From NCBI GenBank assembly GCA_014526335.1, contig JACTAT010000058.1:2351665-2415664 (forward strand): a stretch of 64,000 nucleotides of DNA, given 5' to 3'. The first letter of the stretch is position 1; the number at the start of each line of letters is the position of its first letter. The DNA is from Chrysaora quinquecirrha (taxonomy: Eukaryota; Cnidaria; Scyphozoa; Semaeostomeae; Pelagiidae). Made by a program: the position numbers and the translations under genes. Positions 1 through 11,845 of this stretch are shown one piece after another. Under the pieces are notes generated by a model. It made no database searches. It was not told where the DNA came from and saw nothing but the letters and a program-made list of their open reading frames with translations.

Positions 1-1
1 T

Positions 2-1476
2 TCTAGCGAAACGGCGAAAGATCTGGTCAGTCATTTGAGTGATTCAACAGCTTCGATATCGAAACAAGTCCCTGGAAGTACGAGGAAAGACGATTTGAGC
101 GATATCATAAACAGATTCCGAATTTTAAAGAGCAAATCGCAAAAGTTCGATAGCAGCATGCGCGAAACATTTAGCGATGCAGAGAAAGTATCGAAGCGTG
201 GAGAGGCAGCCATAAATATAGCGGATGAAAAGTTAGGTCTTTCAGAGGCACCAAAACGTGACGTAAAGGAGGGTTTTGGCCTGTTTGAAACTCGGCCAAA
301 TGTTACCAATATAGATTTAGGCCCATTTCAAACACCGAAAAAGGAAGCAATAACAAAATTGGGCCTGTCTCAAAGTGAGAGAAGTGTATCAAAAGTGATA
401 AGCGAAGGAGTTAAAAATCTAGGCCTGTTTGAGACACGGAACGTTCATATACCTGAAGACTTGATTCGACTGCAGACACCTATAAATGCGGCAAGCAAAA
501 ATGCACGCCCAACTCCTGGCCTAAATACAGCTAGCCGAGGGCCAATTGATGGTAAAGATGCATCGAGTAGAATTAATGGTTGGGATGAATCGCACGATTC
601 GTACGTCAGAGATCACATGTCGTTGCTCGAGGAGACGAGAAAATCTGCCGAAAAAGACGCTGTTCTGTGGAGCGATCTAAAGGCAAATATATCCATGGAC
701 TTCGACGAGTTTGGAGATGATTTACTTACCCAAGAACCGCCCGTCGCAAAGCAGCTCTCCTTTCTTCAGCTAGACACGAGAGATCTGTCGCGAACCCCGC
801 AGAATACGGATGATTCGATGCAGAAACCCGCAGAGGATACCGTACACGATGATTTGTTTGATCGAAACGACACTCCACTTAGTCACGTCAGACATAATTA
901 TCGTCATCCAAACATTTTAAGTGACACAGAAAAGAATGCGAGAGAGATAATGCTTTCTGACTCGTTGACTAGGAGTTGGACTGAATATGGTGTTAATGGT
1001 CGGAGTCATGTTGTAAACAAGTATTCAGATATGGTGGACGAAAGTCGTACGACATCATCACGATTTGCCAATTCCAACAGAGAAGTAACACCAGCTACTA
1101 TAACCTCAAAAGCTGGTTTTCACAATAGTGATATTAGTAGAAACCGTGCACAGTTGCAAGTGATGCGTTTACGACGCAAGTGTCGCATGCGACATCATCC
1201 GAATCCTTCGCGACACCTGATACTATTCGTCCTATCGCAAAAACTGTCGCTACCAGAACCGAATCAGAACTAAATAGCGATCTCGGTATGCAATCGCCAC
1301 AAAGCTTGCTTGAGTGGAAAACTCCGTTGAATCTTCAAACAATGATTCGCGAACGTCAGAATGGTGATAATAGTTTCAATCTACTGACACCGGGTAGTTC
1401 TCTGAGAAATGGACAGTGGCTGCTTACAGATGATCAAGCATCATTTAGCCTGTTGAATGATGTTGAAGGTCAGTAA
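2..1476 (+). CDS. 3' end of an unrecognised gene, frame-broken near 1140
   Basis: Frame 2 is open from the left edge (position 2), so the real start lies outside the window; the first in-window start-like codon at 35 is TTG, not ATG. It reads about 410 residues of polar Ser/Asp/Arg/Lys-rich sequence with no recognised domain, signal peptide or membrane segment. Short phrases recur: FGLFETRP, LGPFQTP, LGLSQSE, LGLFETR, IRLQTP (roughly residues 70-160 of the open frame). Frame 2 stays open to 1273, but after about 1141 the natural-looking sequence is in frame 1 (VASDAFTTQVSHATSS...) and runs to a TAA at 1474-1476. A single missing base in the A-run of agtagaaaccg (1137-1147) would join the two frames. 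AATAAA follows at 1494-1499, so this looks like a real last exon. No function is proposed. Confidence 0.6.
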
Positions 1477-1493
1477 TGGGTCTTATTATGTAC

Positions 1494-1499
1494 AATAAA
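1494..1499 (+). promoter_or_regulatory. Polyadenylation signal AATAAA
   Basis: A canonical AATAAA lies 17 bases past the stop codon of the left-edge gene. It supports the view that the frame-1 stop at 1476 is the true end of the gene. Confidence 0.55.
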
Positions 1500-1737
1500 G
1501 CCTGACTTCCAATAGATCGCTGGGTGTTGCTGGGTTTTGTGCAATATGCTGGTGGCATTTTGGAGACACCCTTCTATCTACATCATTGACAGCCAACTAC
1601 ATGCAAGCGATAGCTTTCCTTGATGCCGCTGGCGCTTGATGTCTCTGGCATAAAAAGAAAATCAGCAACTAGCGACACTCGGCAACAACCAGTGACAACG
1701 AAATAAAATTCAACACCACGCTTAATTCTACTTTGAA

Positions 1738-2222
1738 CGATTTAATACAGGATAGATACACCATGTGGCCATGCTCCTGAGATTGCGGTCGCTTTCTCCT
1801 GCTAGGAATCGAACCTGGGACTCAGAATCACTACCCCACAGTAGCATCAAGTCATTAGCATAGATAATTTGATACAGGATAGATGTACTGTTTGGTCATG
1901 TTACCGAGATTGCGGTCGCTTTCTCCTGCTAGGAATCGAACCTGGGACTCAGAATCACTACCCCACAGTAGCATCAAATCATTAGCATAGATAATTTGAT
2001 ACAGGATGGATGTACTGTTTGGTCATGCTACCGGGATTGTTTCTCTCTCCTTTGCTAGGAATCGAACCTGGGACTCAGAATCACTATGCCACAGCAGCAT
2101 CAAATCATTAGCATATAAATGATTTGATACAGGGCCATTCTACTTGGATTCTTTCACTTTCCTCTACTAGGAATCGAACCTGGGACTCTAGAATGACTAC
2201 GCTACAGAAGCATTAAATCTCA
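1738..2222 (-). repeat. Four tandem ~127-bp units with a tRNA-like B box
   Basis: The phrase tttgatacagg (first copy tttaatacagg) recurs at 1741, 1868, 1995 and about 2123, a spacing of 127-128 bp. Each unit carries ctaggaatcgaacctgggac; its reverse complement contains GGTTCGATTCC, the classic Pol III B box of tRNAs and tRNA-derived SINEs, with an A-box-like TGGGGTAGTG only about 20 bases upstream. A tandemly amplified, shortened tRNA-derived SINE head is the best reading. The fourth unit is the most diverged. Confidence 0.75.
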
Positions 2223-3810
2223 ATACATCGAGAGCCTCAAGCTGGCCCTCTAGCAGTGGCGTAGCAAGGGGATGAGACTCAGTAGGGTATTTGCCCCTCC
2301 ATCATCGCTATTTGATATTTTCTCTTTAGACCACGTCCCTCCTTTCCTCGGTAGAAACGCTGTCAACATTACCTTTTCTTTTCAGACAAAGACACCCCAA
2401 AAGCACAGACTCCAGAAAATTTGATAGATTTGAACTGGTAGCAAGTCACTCAGAACTCTAAGGTATTTAAAATATAAATTCACTTTTTGAAAATTGTTAT
2501 TAATTGTTTTCTTGACGAGAACCTTTAAATTAGTTTTTATCATGATGACGATTGTTCCGTATTGGTTTGATATGAAATTCGTAAATGATTGGAGAGAATT
2601 TTGCTTCCTTGACCTGTAGATTCAGGTTCCCTAAAAATTCAAAATTCCTTGCTTGCTCCTGTCAATAAATGCTTTCCACTTCTTCGGGACAGGCATACCA
2701 CGGTGCCATGGTACTAGAACACATGACTCTATGCTCAAAACTGCCATCAACCCTTGTTTATTGTTGAGAATATAAGGCGTGTAAATACGTGTACAAAATG
2801 GTTGTGTGTAGTGATGAGATTGAACATGAAAGATTATCTCTGTTTGATAAGACTCGAACGCGAATGCTGCATGTGCTTGCATGTATGGGAGAAACAATTT
2901 TTGGCAATACGTTTGCAACATGCTGATCAACTTTGAAAGTGTGATGGGACTTGAACCCTTCACTTCATGAACGATGCTGCAATCGTGCATTAAGCCAGGC
3001 CTACGTTGACATTGCCGAGGGGCATTTAACTGCTAGAAAAGGCGTACCATATTATTATTGAAGCAACAAGATTTTTACAAGATTCCTATTAAAAGCAACA
3101 GAGTTTCCAGCCGAGGGTGTACCAGATTCCATAGATTGAATTGCTCCTTCGGACATTGCGCACAGTCAGGACTTTTTGCCGCCTGCTAATCAAAGATTTT
3201 AAAACTCTCCTAGCCTACCAAATCCCTCTCTTATCTCTCTGGTTGCTTTTCTTTTCTTCTAACTCTAAAGCACTTTCTGCTGGAGCATAAGTGCGTTTCC
3301 TGCAGGAAATATGATGCGCAGTCTAAACAAGGCAATGCACTTGAATGCCCAATCTTTTAAGGGCTCGGATATAACCTCGCTTGCATTCACCTCTCTCTAT
3401 TTGCGAGAGGCTATCTTTGGAGGCTGGAAAATTTCTTGTCAGTTTCGAAGGCATACCACCCACTTGCTGATCAGTGCTGATAGCCTGACAGGGAAATGAT
3501 CTTCTGATACTGAAAGCCTGTATTGGTTTTGCTTTTGAAGCTTGAAGAATGTTGGTATCGCTTTCTGGATTATTTATAGTTACTTAGAAATCACATGAGA
3601 AAGGGATATGTTTGGGCATATCTAGCAGTTCTTTGAATCGAGATAAGGAAGAGATGACCATTGGTCAATTGGATAAGATAAGTAAATATCGAAAATTGTT
3701 GAGAAAATGAAAAGTTGCACCATTGAACCTTATGGTTACCCAGCGTTTGATTTGGGCTAGATTCAATTTAATATCGATTAGCCAGCAAACAAACAAGCCT
3801 ATATGAATGG
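2223..3810. other. Intergenic, no gene recognised
   Basis: Short open frames only, none with recognisable protein character. A hAT-end-like phrase (cagtggcgtagc) occurs near 2254. Around 2940-3000 the minus strand reads like a decayed tRNA or SINE head (GGCTTAATGCACG...GGGTTCAAGTCCC). Confidence 0.5.
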
Positions 3811-3839
3811 GGAATAGTGTGCCTAGTGTATATACCGCT

Positions 3840-4000
3840 ACTACCAGCAGAAGGTACTAGGATGTCTCAAGCAGACGAGCGTACGAGTCCTCGAATCCTG
3901 GCTGTGACGCTACCGTGGTTGGGTCTCGAACTCCGACCTTCCCGAGCTCTTTGTGTGGCGAAACAGCTAGATCAAACCATGGAGGCTCAGCAGCCTCAAA
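3840..4000 (-). mobile_element. tRNA-derived SINE, family 1, diverged copy
   Basis: The stretch gtgacgctaccgtggttggg followed by tctcgaactccgacc matches the head of the other family-1 copies at 5977-6150, 9061-9224, 25763-25950 and 54224-54507. The B box on the minus strand reads GGAGTTCGAGAC. The tail half is poorly preserved. Confidence 0.55.
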
Positions 4001-4204
4001 CCAGATTTGTCAAAGGGGCTTTTTGGCACCATTTCAGTTGAACCGGCCTGAAACTTGTGGTCCCAGTCTCATAGTCCCCGATGACCTCCTCATGACAACG
4101 GAAGTATTACTCCTTGGGAAATGATGCGGATAAGTTGGCTTGTCGCTCGTGAAAGAAACATCTTGGTCCTCGATTATTTAACCTAAGAACTGGGTTTTGA
4201 GGCG

Positions 4205-4690
4205 TTGAACTCGCGAGCGCAAATATTATCGGCAGGCATCTTTTGGCTAGTGTCCGCGAATTTCAATCTCATTGCAAAAGTACACAGCACAGTCGACGCT
4301 CCGCACGACCGGATAATGCGATCGATGTTAGAGCTAACTACCATGCTCTAAAGTGGTTTACCAATCTCTTGCGCGAGCCCTAATGTTATAAACTGGCAGC
4401 ATCTCGCTAAGGGCCTGTTGGGGTCCGCGAATTCGAATCTCACTCCAAAACTACACAGCACAGTCGACGCTCCGCACGACCGGATAATGCGATCGATGTT
4501 AGAGCTAACTACCATGCCCTAAAGCGGTTTACCAATCTCTTGCGCGAGCCCTAATGTTATAACTGGCAGCATCTCGCTAGGGGCCTGTTGAGGTGTGCGA
4601 ATTCTCGTTCCAAAATCGCACAGCACAGTCAACGACGCTCTGCGCGGCTGGACAATTCGATCGATGTTTTAGCTTTAAAGCTAACTACCA
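4205..4690. repeat. Three tandem copies of a ~170-bp unit
   Basis: The phrase cacagcacagtc recurs at 4283, 4454 and 4619 (spacing 171 and 165 bp). The first two units are nearly identical through cgctccgcacgaccggataa, the Cla-like gatcgatgtt and the ttaccaatctcttgcgcgag segment; the third is diverged. No open frame is conserved through the units. This is a local minisatellite or young tandem duplication. Confidence 0.8.
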
Positions 4691-4699
4691 AGCCTAAAG

Positions 4700-5976
4700 C
4701 TCCAAAGCAATAGAAAAAGTATGAAATATCTTAGTATCATGCATGCTTTTAAAATGAAGTAAACAAAAATTATCAATTGATAAGACGTGGGGGATTTTGA
4801 TTAACTTTTGATAGATTTTGAAAAGATATATTGATCAGTGACGAGAGCGCGCTGCAGTTTTATTGAATTTTTTCTGGCAAAACAAGGCATAAATTATTAT
4901 TCCTCAATCTTGTTGCGTTTCTGCGTAAACAACTTTATTTATTTTTGGATTTATTGGTCAAAGTTGTGTTTTGATTATTTTTTATTTGAGGGGATTCCAA
5001 AGCGAAAAACTTTAAAAACTACTGATGCCTCGTTCCGACGATTTTGCTGAGAGTGGAAAAGAGGGCGCTATTCGTCATTTTAATGTGCCATGTTCATATG
5101 GCCTACCTAGCACAGTCCACAGCAAATTGGTTTGGATATGGGCAATAAGGCTAACACCTTTGGCTACCGTATTCTGCCTAATGTGCGCCTGGCCTTAATA
5201 AATGCACCTCTAATGAACGTCTATCAGAGGAAATATGGTAACCCTTGACATAGAGGAAATAAGTAATTGGAAATAAGTAGTGACGTTTGTGACTATTTTG
5301 TTTTCGTTACGCGCATGCGTTGCTGGCGTGTTTGTCATCCTGGTCATGTGGATGTCGCAATAACATATTTGTTTATCTTATACATCACTCTCATGTAGCT
5401 ACTTTCACTCTGATAATGCCTGGAAATCAGGTGCTAAGTAGCATGAAATCGCGCGTGTTTATTAAACGCTTCTCGTAAAAGGATGTGTTTCATATGGGTA
5501 GCGCATTTGAGGTAAGAGCTAAGAGGTAACAACAGAGGATGACCGGATGCTCCGTATAAAATGGAGCTAGCTGTATCATAAGATTCCCTCTTCTCTTTCT
5601 CTTCCCTGCTTCTCCGCATTTCCTTTATATCTTCCTCCGCTCTGCTACCTGCCCATTGACTAAAAATATTCACAAATATTCTCTACGCAAAAGAGCAAAT
5701 AAAAGCAAGATTGTAACCAACAAATTGATTTTCCTGTGGCGATATGTGGTCCATTTTTCCAAATTCCAAAAGCGACTCCGCTCCACCTCTGAGTTGATAT
5801 AACAGTGATTGTTCTATTCTGAGTCAAGAGACCCCTTTCGCCAAATTCTTCTAACGTCGAATGGTTCCTAAGCCTTTAAATAAGGGCCTGTCATACTATC
5901 CTGAAGCATTTATACTGTCCATTTTATTCGCCCTTTCATATCCTATCGATGATATGAGCTAAAGAGTTCAAGAGAT
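4700..5976. other. Intergenic, nothing recognised
   Basis: AT-rich sequence with scattered short open frames on both strands and no coherent protein, RNA or repeat signal that I can support. Confidence 0.4.
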
Positions 5977-6150
5977 GTGAAGGTGGAAGTGAAATGGTGT
6001 ATTTAGCACCAGTCGCTAAGATCTCAGTAGTAGGTTAAACTAATTTTAGGCCTCGACCATGTGACGCTACCGTGGCTGGAGCTCGAACCCTGAACTCGCT
6101 GAGCTTCTGACACCACAAGCCAGCTGGATTAGGCCACGACCACCACAGCA
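5977..6150 (-). mobile_element. tRNA-derived SINE, family 1
   Basis: Read on the minus strand, it starts with a tRNA-like head (GGTCGTGGCCTAATCCAGCT, B box GGGTTCGAGCTCC). It continues through GGTAGCGTCACATGG to a tail ending CACCATTTCACTTCCACCTTCAC. The plus-strand copy at 9061-9224 has the same order of blocks, which defines the family and its orientation. Length is about 175 bp. Confidence 0.8.
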
Positions 6151-7711
6151 CCTTCAAATGTCTTCATTTGAAGCTTCCCCCAGCAACCTCTTAAGGTCCA
6201 GGTACATCTGCATTATCCTGCAATCCTGGGGCCTCTAGACGACCCTGCCTCCTATTATTACCCGCGTATCCTCCCGGACCCGTTTCTTAAGTTCAGCCCT
6301 GGACGCACGTCCACCTATAATAGACTCTTGAAAGTTTACTCTAAGTAATTGGAAATTTGTTTACATCTGCTCGCACGAGCAAGTTAATTGCCGCACTTTT
6401 CACCATTTGTTCCTTATCCAACATTGAATCCCAGCAGTAACTATTTGGCTATCAATACTTTTATTATTCTAAAGCGAATCGTTTATTTACGGGAAAAAAA
6501 AGTAAACACGGAAATGTTTTCCTCGAGCGTGTCTCGCGTGCGTGCATGCTGATGACCTCGGTTTGACATGCTGACAAGCTGTTACAATAATCGTTTTATC
6601 GCTCAAAACCAAGGCTTCAATATTCAATATTTCAATTACGTCATAGTCAAAAATAGTACTCAGTACTCTAGAAAGTTAATTTTTGGTCGTACCATAGAAG
6701 ATGTCAAGGCCGAGTTAAACTAGGAGGCATGTCGGCATGTCCCCTCGGTGTCTCCCAGTTTAGCCATCTCGGGACGTTGTCTTTACAACATCCCCGATTA
6801 GACGCGAACCATGACCTACGGATCCTGAGCCCTTAGGCTTTGAACTCTAGGTATCCGTAGACTTTTTGGGGACTGGGGACGAGATTGTACGATCTCTCTT
6901 TAATTGTTGTAATACAGGTATTCTTTAAGCGGCAGCGATCGCAGGAATTTCGGCGGATCATTCGTCCTACATCATTCTAAGTCTCATTTTCATCAGCCAA
7001 TCGGATAATGACTTGACTTTCACCAGCCAATCAAATTGCTTTGTATTAGCTTTAAGTAAACATTTTGTTTAATTGAAACAATAAGAAGAAAGAGCTAAAT
7101 AATCTACCCAGGTTCTCGGAGCAACAGGAGAAACTAGAACAATGTTTCTATCTAATTTTGAAATGAAAATTCCAAGTATATTGTATGGCAGGCGTACCGT
7201 ACTGATTTACCTCGTGGCAGATGTTTGTAGAGGCATTGCATTGATTACTCAGGCCTTTCCTATTGCAGTCAAAGTATTGATTCATATTGCATCAGATTTC
7301 CTAATCACAGAATACGATGATTCAGCAGTTAATATGATTCCAATGATACTTTATTCCCTTAATCATCAATCACCACCAGCACCTTGCGACGTAATCAACG
7401 GGTAGCTATATACAAAACCCCAAGAAAGATAATCGATTCTCAGCAAGGTTCAGAAAGTTTATTAAAAGTTTTGAATTCACATTACTGGTATCTTGCAGTA
7501 CCCTTTTGTGGTTCTTTTACGTTGTCAATGTGGTGCTTAGATGTTTAGTACGCAAGTTGTAAATTATTCATTTGTATACAGCGTTACCGTGTGAGGTTCC
7601 TTATCTTAACGTGTTCAGTTATTCTAGAATGCGCCAAAAGCTAGTGCTTTAGATTGACTATGTTTCTAGAAAAACCTGTTTTTGCAGAAATTCTTAACGC
7701 TTTTTATGTGA
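6151..7711. other. Intergenic, no gene recognised
   Basis: Near 6795-6850 the minus strand has a B-box-like GGTTCGCGTC, probably a decayed tRNA-related element. The open frame at 7142-7405 (87 codons) has no family signature and no splice-supported neighbours, so I do not call it a gene. Confidence 0.4.
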
Positions 7712-7902
7712 GCTTGTCGTAGTTGAGCGCTCAAGCGTTCGCCTTACGATCGCTGTCGGTTCGATTCTCGACTACATCTCTTTCCAGTTTCACAACCCCA
7801 TTGTCAACTCTAAGTCACCCGTTTTTCTTTCCGAGGTCTGTCAATGAGTACCCAGTATATTCATTCAAGAATGTCCCCATTTGGGGGCACAAGCTGCAGG
7901 TC
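7712..7902 (+). mobile_element. tRNA-derived SINE, family 2
   Basis: A tRNA-like head (gttgagcgctcaagcgttcg, B box ggttcgattctcg) is followed by a tail containing gagtacccagtatattcatt and gggggcacaagctgcaggtc. The same tail ends the copy at 51405-51700, so the two define a second SINE family in the window. Confidence 0.75.
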
Positions 7903-8672
7903 TAAATCGGCCTAATAGATTCTGGAATTCTCGCCTTGCGCTAACAAATACTTGCTTTCTTTCGCTTTTAAAGCATCTAACCCCCGCTAAGATTTCTACC
8001 CCCTTTAAATCATCCGAGCTTCAAGCACCTTGGCAAGCACTTCAAAGAGTATGGTCTCCTTGCAGCCTCTTCCCTCAGCTAAGTTTTGAGAAATGTTGTG
8101 AGTCTACATGCAAGCTAGTGTCTCGAAGCTATACAATAGTAAAGCTGTGATATGAATTAAGAGCTGATGAGTTAGGAAGTCAGTGTGGTTTGTAACTAGA
8201 AATGCAGTTTTTAGCCATTCGTTACGTAACCAGCATGTCCTGGGAAAACAGGTTACCCAAATTTAACTGAAAATAACCACCTGTAAGAATAATATATACC
8301 TTTTGTTTGCTCTGAATAAATAGTTCTTTGAAGAAAAGATTAAAAATATATTCGTTGGCAAGGTGACTTGCTGCACCTGTAAGAATGCTCTAGAATGAAT
8401 TAATTTCATCAATGAAACGGGTGTGGTTCATTCATATCTTCATTTACTCCGTCTTCCTTTCTTGCACGTTGATTGGTTACAAGAAGAGCCCCTAAAAAGC
8501 TGCTTTCAAGAGAACCCTCGATGATATTCCTCGCAGGTGGCTCGTTTGTCCGAATATATTTTCGTAATATCACCGAGAAATTCATATCTCGTTTCGCACA
8601 ACGGCTGCGCAATTAACGGCGGTTCATAAATGGAACTATTCTTAAGAGGAAAAGTGCCTTGCATGCTTCTAA

Positions 8673-8765
8673 ATATCCTTCTCCTAAGGTCCACCATTCC
8701 GAGTAACTCTCTCACTCTCCTTTGCTCTTTCGCGGAATGGTGGACCTTAGGAACTTAGGAGAAGG
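8673..8765. repeat. Long perfect inverted repeat (hairpin)
   Basis: Bases 8682-8701 (TCCTAAGGTCCACCATTCCG) are exactly complementary to 8733-8752, with a 31-base loop. The pairing resumes beyond an 8-base bulge on the 3' side (cttaggaa, a local duplication) through tccttct / agaagga. The stem is about 27-28 bp. It could be a miRNA-like precursor or the core of a small foldback element; nothing around it identifies which. Confidence 0.7.
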
Positions 8766-9060
8766 AGATCGAGAAATAGACTTAGGGGAAATCTAGCAGT
8801 TTGTTCAAAAGCGACTTATGTTCTATAAATCTTCTATTCTAAGGGGCACACGCATATACCCCTTCCCTTTCTGCTCCCATTTGCAAACATGAATCCTATT
8901 GGCTATTGCTATAATGAGCTGACCGGTGTTAATAATACTTGTGATGGTAGCTACAATTGCACCTCGCTTTACGACCACTTCCTAAATACGATCACCTCGT
9001 TATTACGGCAAATTTTTTGGCCAGGAAATATGGCCATACATATTAACCTTTCTTACATGC

Positions 9061-9224
9061 AGGTGCTGTGGCCTATGGTGTAGTCCAGCTGACTCCTGGT
9101 GTCGAGAGCTCATGGTTTGAGCCAAGCAACGGTAGCGTCACAGCTAGGGTCGAGGTTTCGATTAGTTAACCTACTATTGAGATCCTAGCGACTGGCACTA
9201 AAACACCATTTCACCTTCACTTTC
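9061..9224 (+). mobile_element. tRNA-derived SINE, family 1 (plus copy)
   Basis: The head is gtgctgtggcctatggtgta with a B-box-like tcatggtttgagcc. The body is ggtagcgtcacagctagggt, and the tail runs ggttaac/tagttaacctactattg to caccatttcaccttcacttt. It is the only family-1 copy on the plus strand and fixes the 5'-to-3' order of the element. Confidence 0.8.
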
Positions 9225-11155
9225 CTCGTTAATACTGTGGCTACCCTGTTTATAGGGCCAATTCTGGTGGCAGTTTGATGCCCGTATTTACGGGGCATCG
9301 CTGTACTATAAAAGCGACATCCTATGGGTTCTACACTATGAAGTTAGGTGTTTTTGAATTGTTGCGATGTTATAGATTTGAGCAGTTTCTTGAGAGGGTA
9401 AATGTCGATCATTGGATAAATGCTAGATTTCATAAAGAAAGCATGATTTCCCATTGAGAAGCATTTTGGAGGCCTGATTCTGAAATGTTTGAGAAAATCC
9501 ACGATAATACTCATTTCTAACACTAATCTTTTTATTTATCAATCTCAGACTGTCAAATGAATGAAAACCTGACCAGAATGAGTTTTCATTCATATAGAAG
9601 AAAATTTCGAACCAATGGTTTTTGAAATAGGTTTTTTAATCTTGGTAGAAGCCATTGAAATATGGCAGAGGCCAATGAAATTATGGTGCATGGGTTTCTA
9701 GAAAGATCTACTCTGTTTATTATTTTTAGTTGTGAAGCTCTGCTAGACGAAAACTAATCATTGAAAGATTATTTTATGAATTACAACAAATCTTTTATGA
9801 TTTTTTGCAGCTGCATTCGCCATCTTGTGGCTTCGCCCACACAAACACACATTTCCATTCCTGCCTTGCACCTGCTACAAGATCCCGGGGGTAGTACCTC
9901 ATGTAAGCCAGAGAATAGCGAGTGTGAACAAAGCATACACGGACAGAACTTGCAACTACACCGCTCTCCACATGCTACCTACTCTGCTCAATCATTTCTG
10001 GCAATCGCCAGCAAAGCTTTGCATTTCTCAAGTCTGCAAGAAAGAAACAAAGATTCATGTTATGTGGGAGCCATAAAGGTTGTAGCCGTACCCTTCACAC
10101 GCCTATAGCATACGAGGAATATAATACACAGTGAGAGAGAAATGCCCCTTCGATGATTTTACAGTGTCCTTTGTGCTTTGCAACCGAAGAGCTACCCTCT
10201 CTTCTAGCCGCTGCCGTCATGGCATTCTTCAAGGTCGCACTTCGTCCACTATAGAACGCTTTTCCGTTTTCACGATAACAAATTAGCCTATATCGAGTTC
10301 CCGCGGTTCTCAGTGTTTCAGCTCCCGCTGATGTCTACCGTAAAGTATAATGTTACAAGGGTAAGGATCTAGTAAATTTGAGATATACCCGATCTTTCTG
10401 GACCTTTTTAGCCCATTCAAATAAGCGTAGCGATATGCCTTGAGGTATAGCTATCTTGCATCCCCCGTTTCAAGTCTAGTATAGTTTAATATTTTTCGCT
10501 GTTATCAATCTTGAAAACATGTTTTTCAGCCAAAGAAAGCGTCCCACATCGCAAAACCCATTAAACATTGATTTGAAATGGCGAAGCTTTGCATCTGATT
10601 CCCACCTGACTCCTGCGCATGTTTTCTGTTGGGAAGTTACTAGTATTTTTTTGCTTCACTGTCTGGTGAACTTTGGACTTGTTTCATGATTGCGATGTGG
10701 ATGCGCTTGCGCTTAGATCATCATAATCGAACCGTGCATCAGCTGCTATGGTGCTGCTATAATTAAAGCCGATTTTTTAAAAAAGACACGTCACAAGGAA
10801 CTTAGTTGAGAATTTCTATCTTTTCAGTTTTTTCCACTGACTGCAACATTGGACTGTAACATTTCCGACACACATTTGAAATTAGTCTTTAGCACTGGCT
10901 CGAAGACTTAGGAATTGGGTGAGCCATGGGGACCACTTTTCAAGACGCATTGACAGATGTTTTCTTTGCTCCAAAGTTCCCGTCGTTTTAAACATAAGAA
11001 TCTTCTGATTTGAAAATCTCTTTTGCTACAGAAGCCGTTTTAAGCTTCTTTGGGGTGCTTCTGTAAAATTTTCACTGCACCTACACTGTGCCCTTTTTGT
11101 TTTCCCTCCACCAATTCTAGGTCCCTTTACTGAATCAGGTTTAAAAACTGCTAAC
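9225..11155. other. Intergenic, nothing recognised
   Basis: Contains only short open frames, such as 9761-10108 (115 codons) which is overlapped by an equally open second frame and has no protein-family signature. Confidence 0.4.
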
Positions 11156-11159
11156 ACAT

Positions 11160-11325
11160 ATTCTGTAGTGCTTATCCACCACAGTACGCAAAAAAACCCA
11201 CCACAACAAGCATAATAACCCACCACATCAAGCATAATAACCCACCACAGTGCGCATAATATCCCACCACAGTACGCAAAATACATCACCACAGTAGTGC
11301 GTATCCACCACAGTAGTGCGTATAG
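11160..11325. repeat. Irregular tandem repeat, ~22-26 bp unit
   Basis: About seven units share the core cccaccacagt or tccaccacagt followed by gcgcataata, acgcaaaa or agtgcgta. Apparent open frames through here, such as MLDVVGYYACCGG on the minus strand, are repeat translations and not genes. Confidence 0.75.
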
Positions 11326-11845
11326 ATTCGCAAGCGTGATTCTATTGTGAATGACTCTAAAAACAATGCCAGACCACTTTCATCAGTTTTCAGGAGAAAA
11401 CATTGCACTCGTCCCCTGTTTTGTGATCTAATGGTGTGGAATGAAATTGCTGACTTTGCATTTATTGTAAGGCGCTATTATAAATTCGCTTTTTCGTGAG
11501 GTTTGGAAAACCCAGACATCGGCAAAACCTGGTTTCAGGTTTTCAGACATTGAACAAACACAGTGAATATTGATTTTGGCTTTACGTAAACCTGTTTTCT
11601 GCTGTCTACACGCATTTGTGTAAAGAAGTTAGGCGTGGTCTGAGTTACTTTTGAGTATTTGAAATCATCGTACTCTATCCTAGAGAAATGTTCGGAGTCA
11701 CAGTAGAGACGTTTGATCAAGGTTTATTATCTAACACTGTTCTTTAAGACAGGCCTATTTCGATCTACGATACGAGTCGTAGATACGACAGAACTAACAC
11801 CAACTGGTTATAACGTTAAATTATGTCGACATGCCAAAAACTAGT

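Noticed and set aside
1128..1153. 26-base GT..AG intron that would repair the frame of the left-edge gene
   Set aside because: Borders and phase fit, but 26 bases is shorter than animal spliceosomes are known to remove; a one-base deletion in the A-run is simpler.
2250..2275. hAT transposon end (cagtggcgtagcaagg)
   Set aside because: Only one end is visible; no matching inverted end or 8-bp duplication was found nearby.
7142..7405. Small membrane protein gene (87 codons)
   Set aside because: Mildly hydrophobic composition only; no family signature, no neighbouring exons and similar open frames arise by chance in this AT-rich DNA.
9761..10108. 115-codon open frame
   Set aside because: Overlapped by another long open frame in a second phase and lacking any domain, repeat or splice support.
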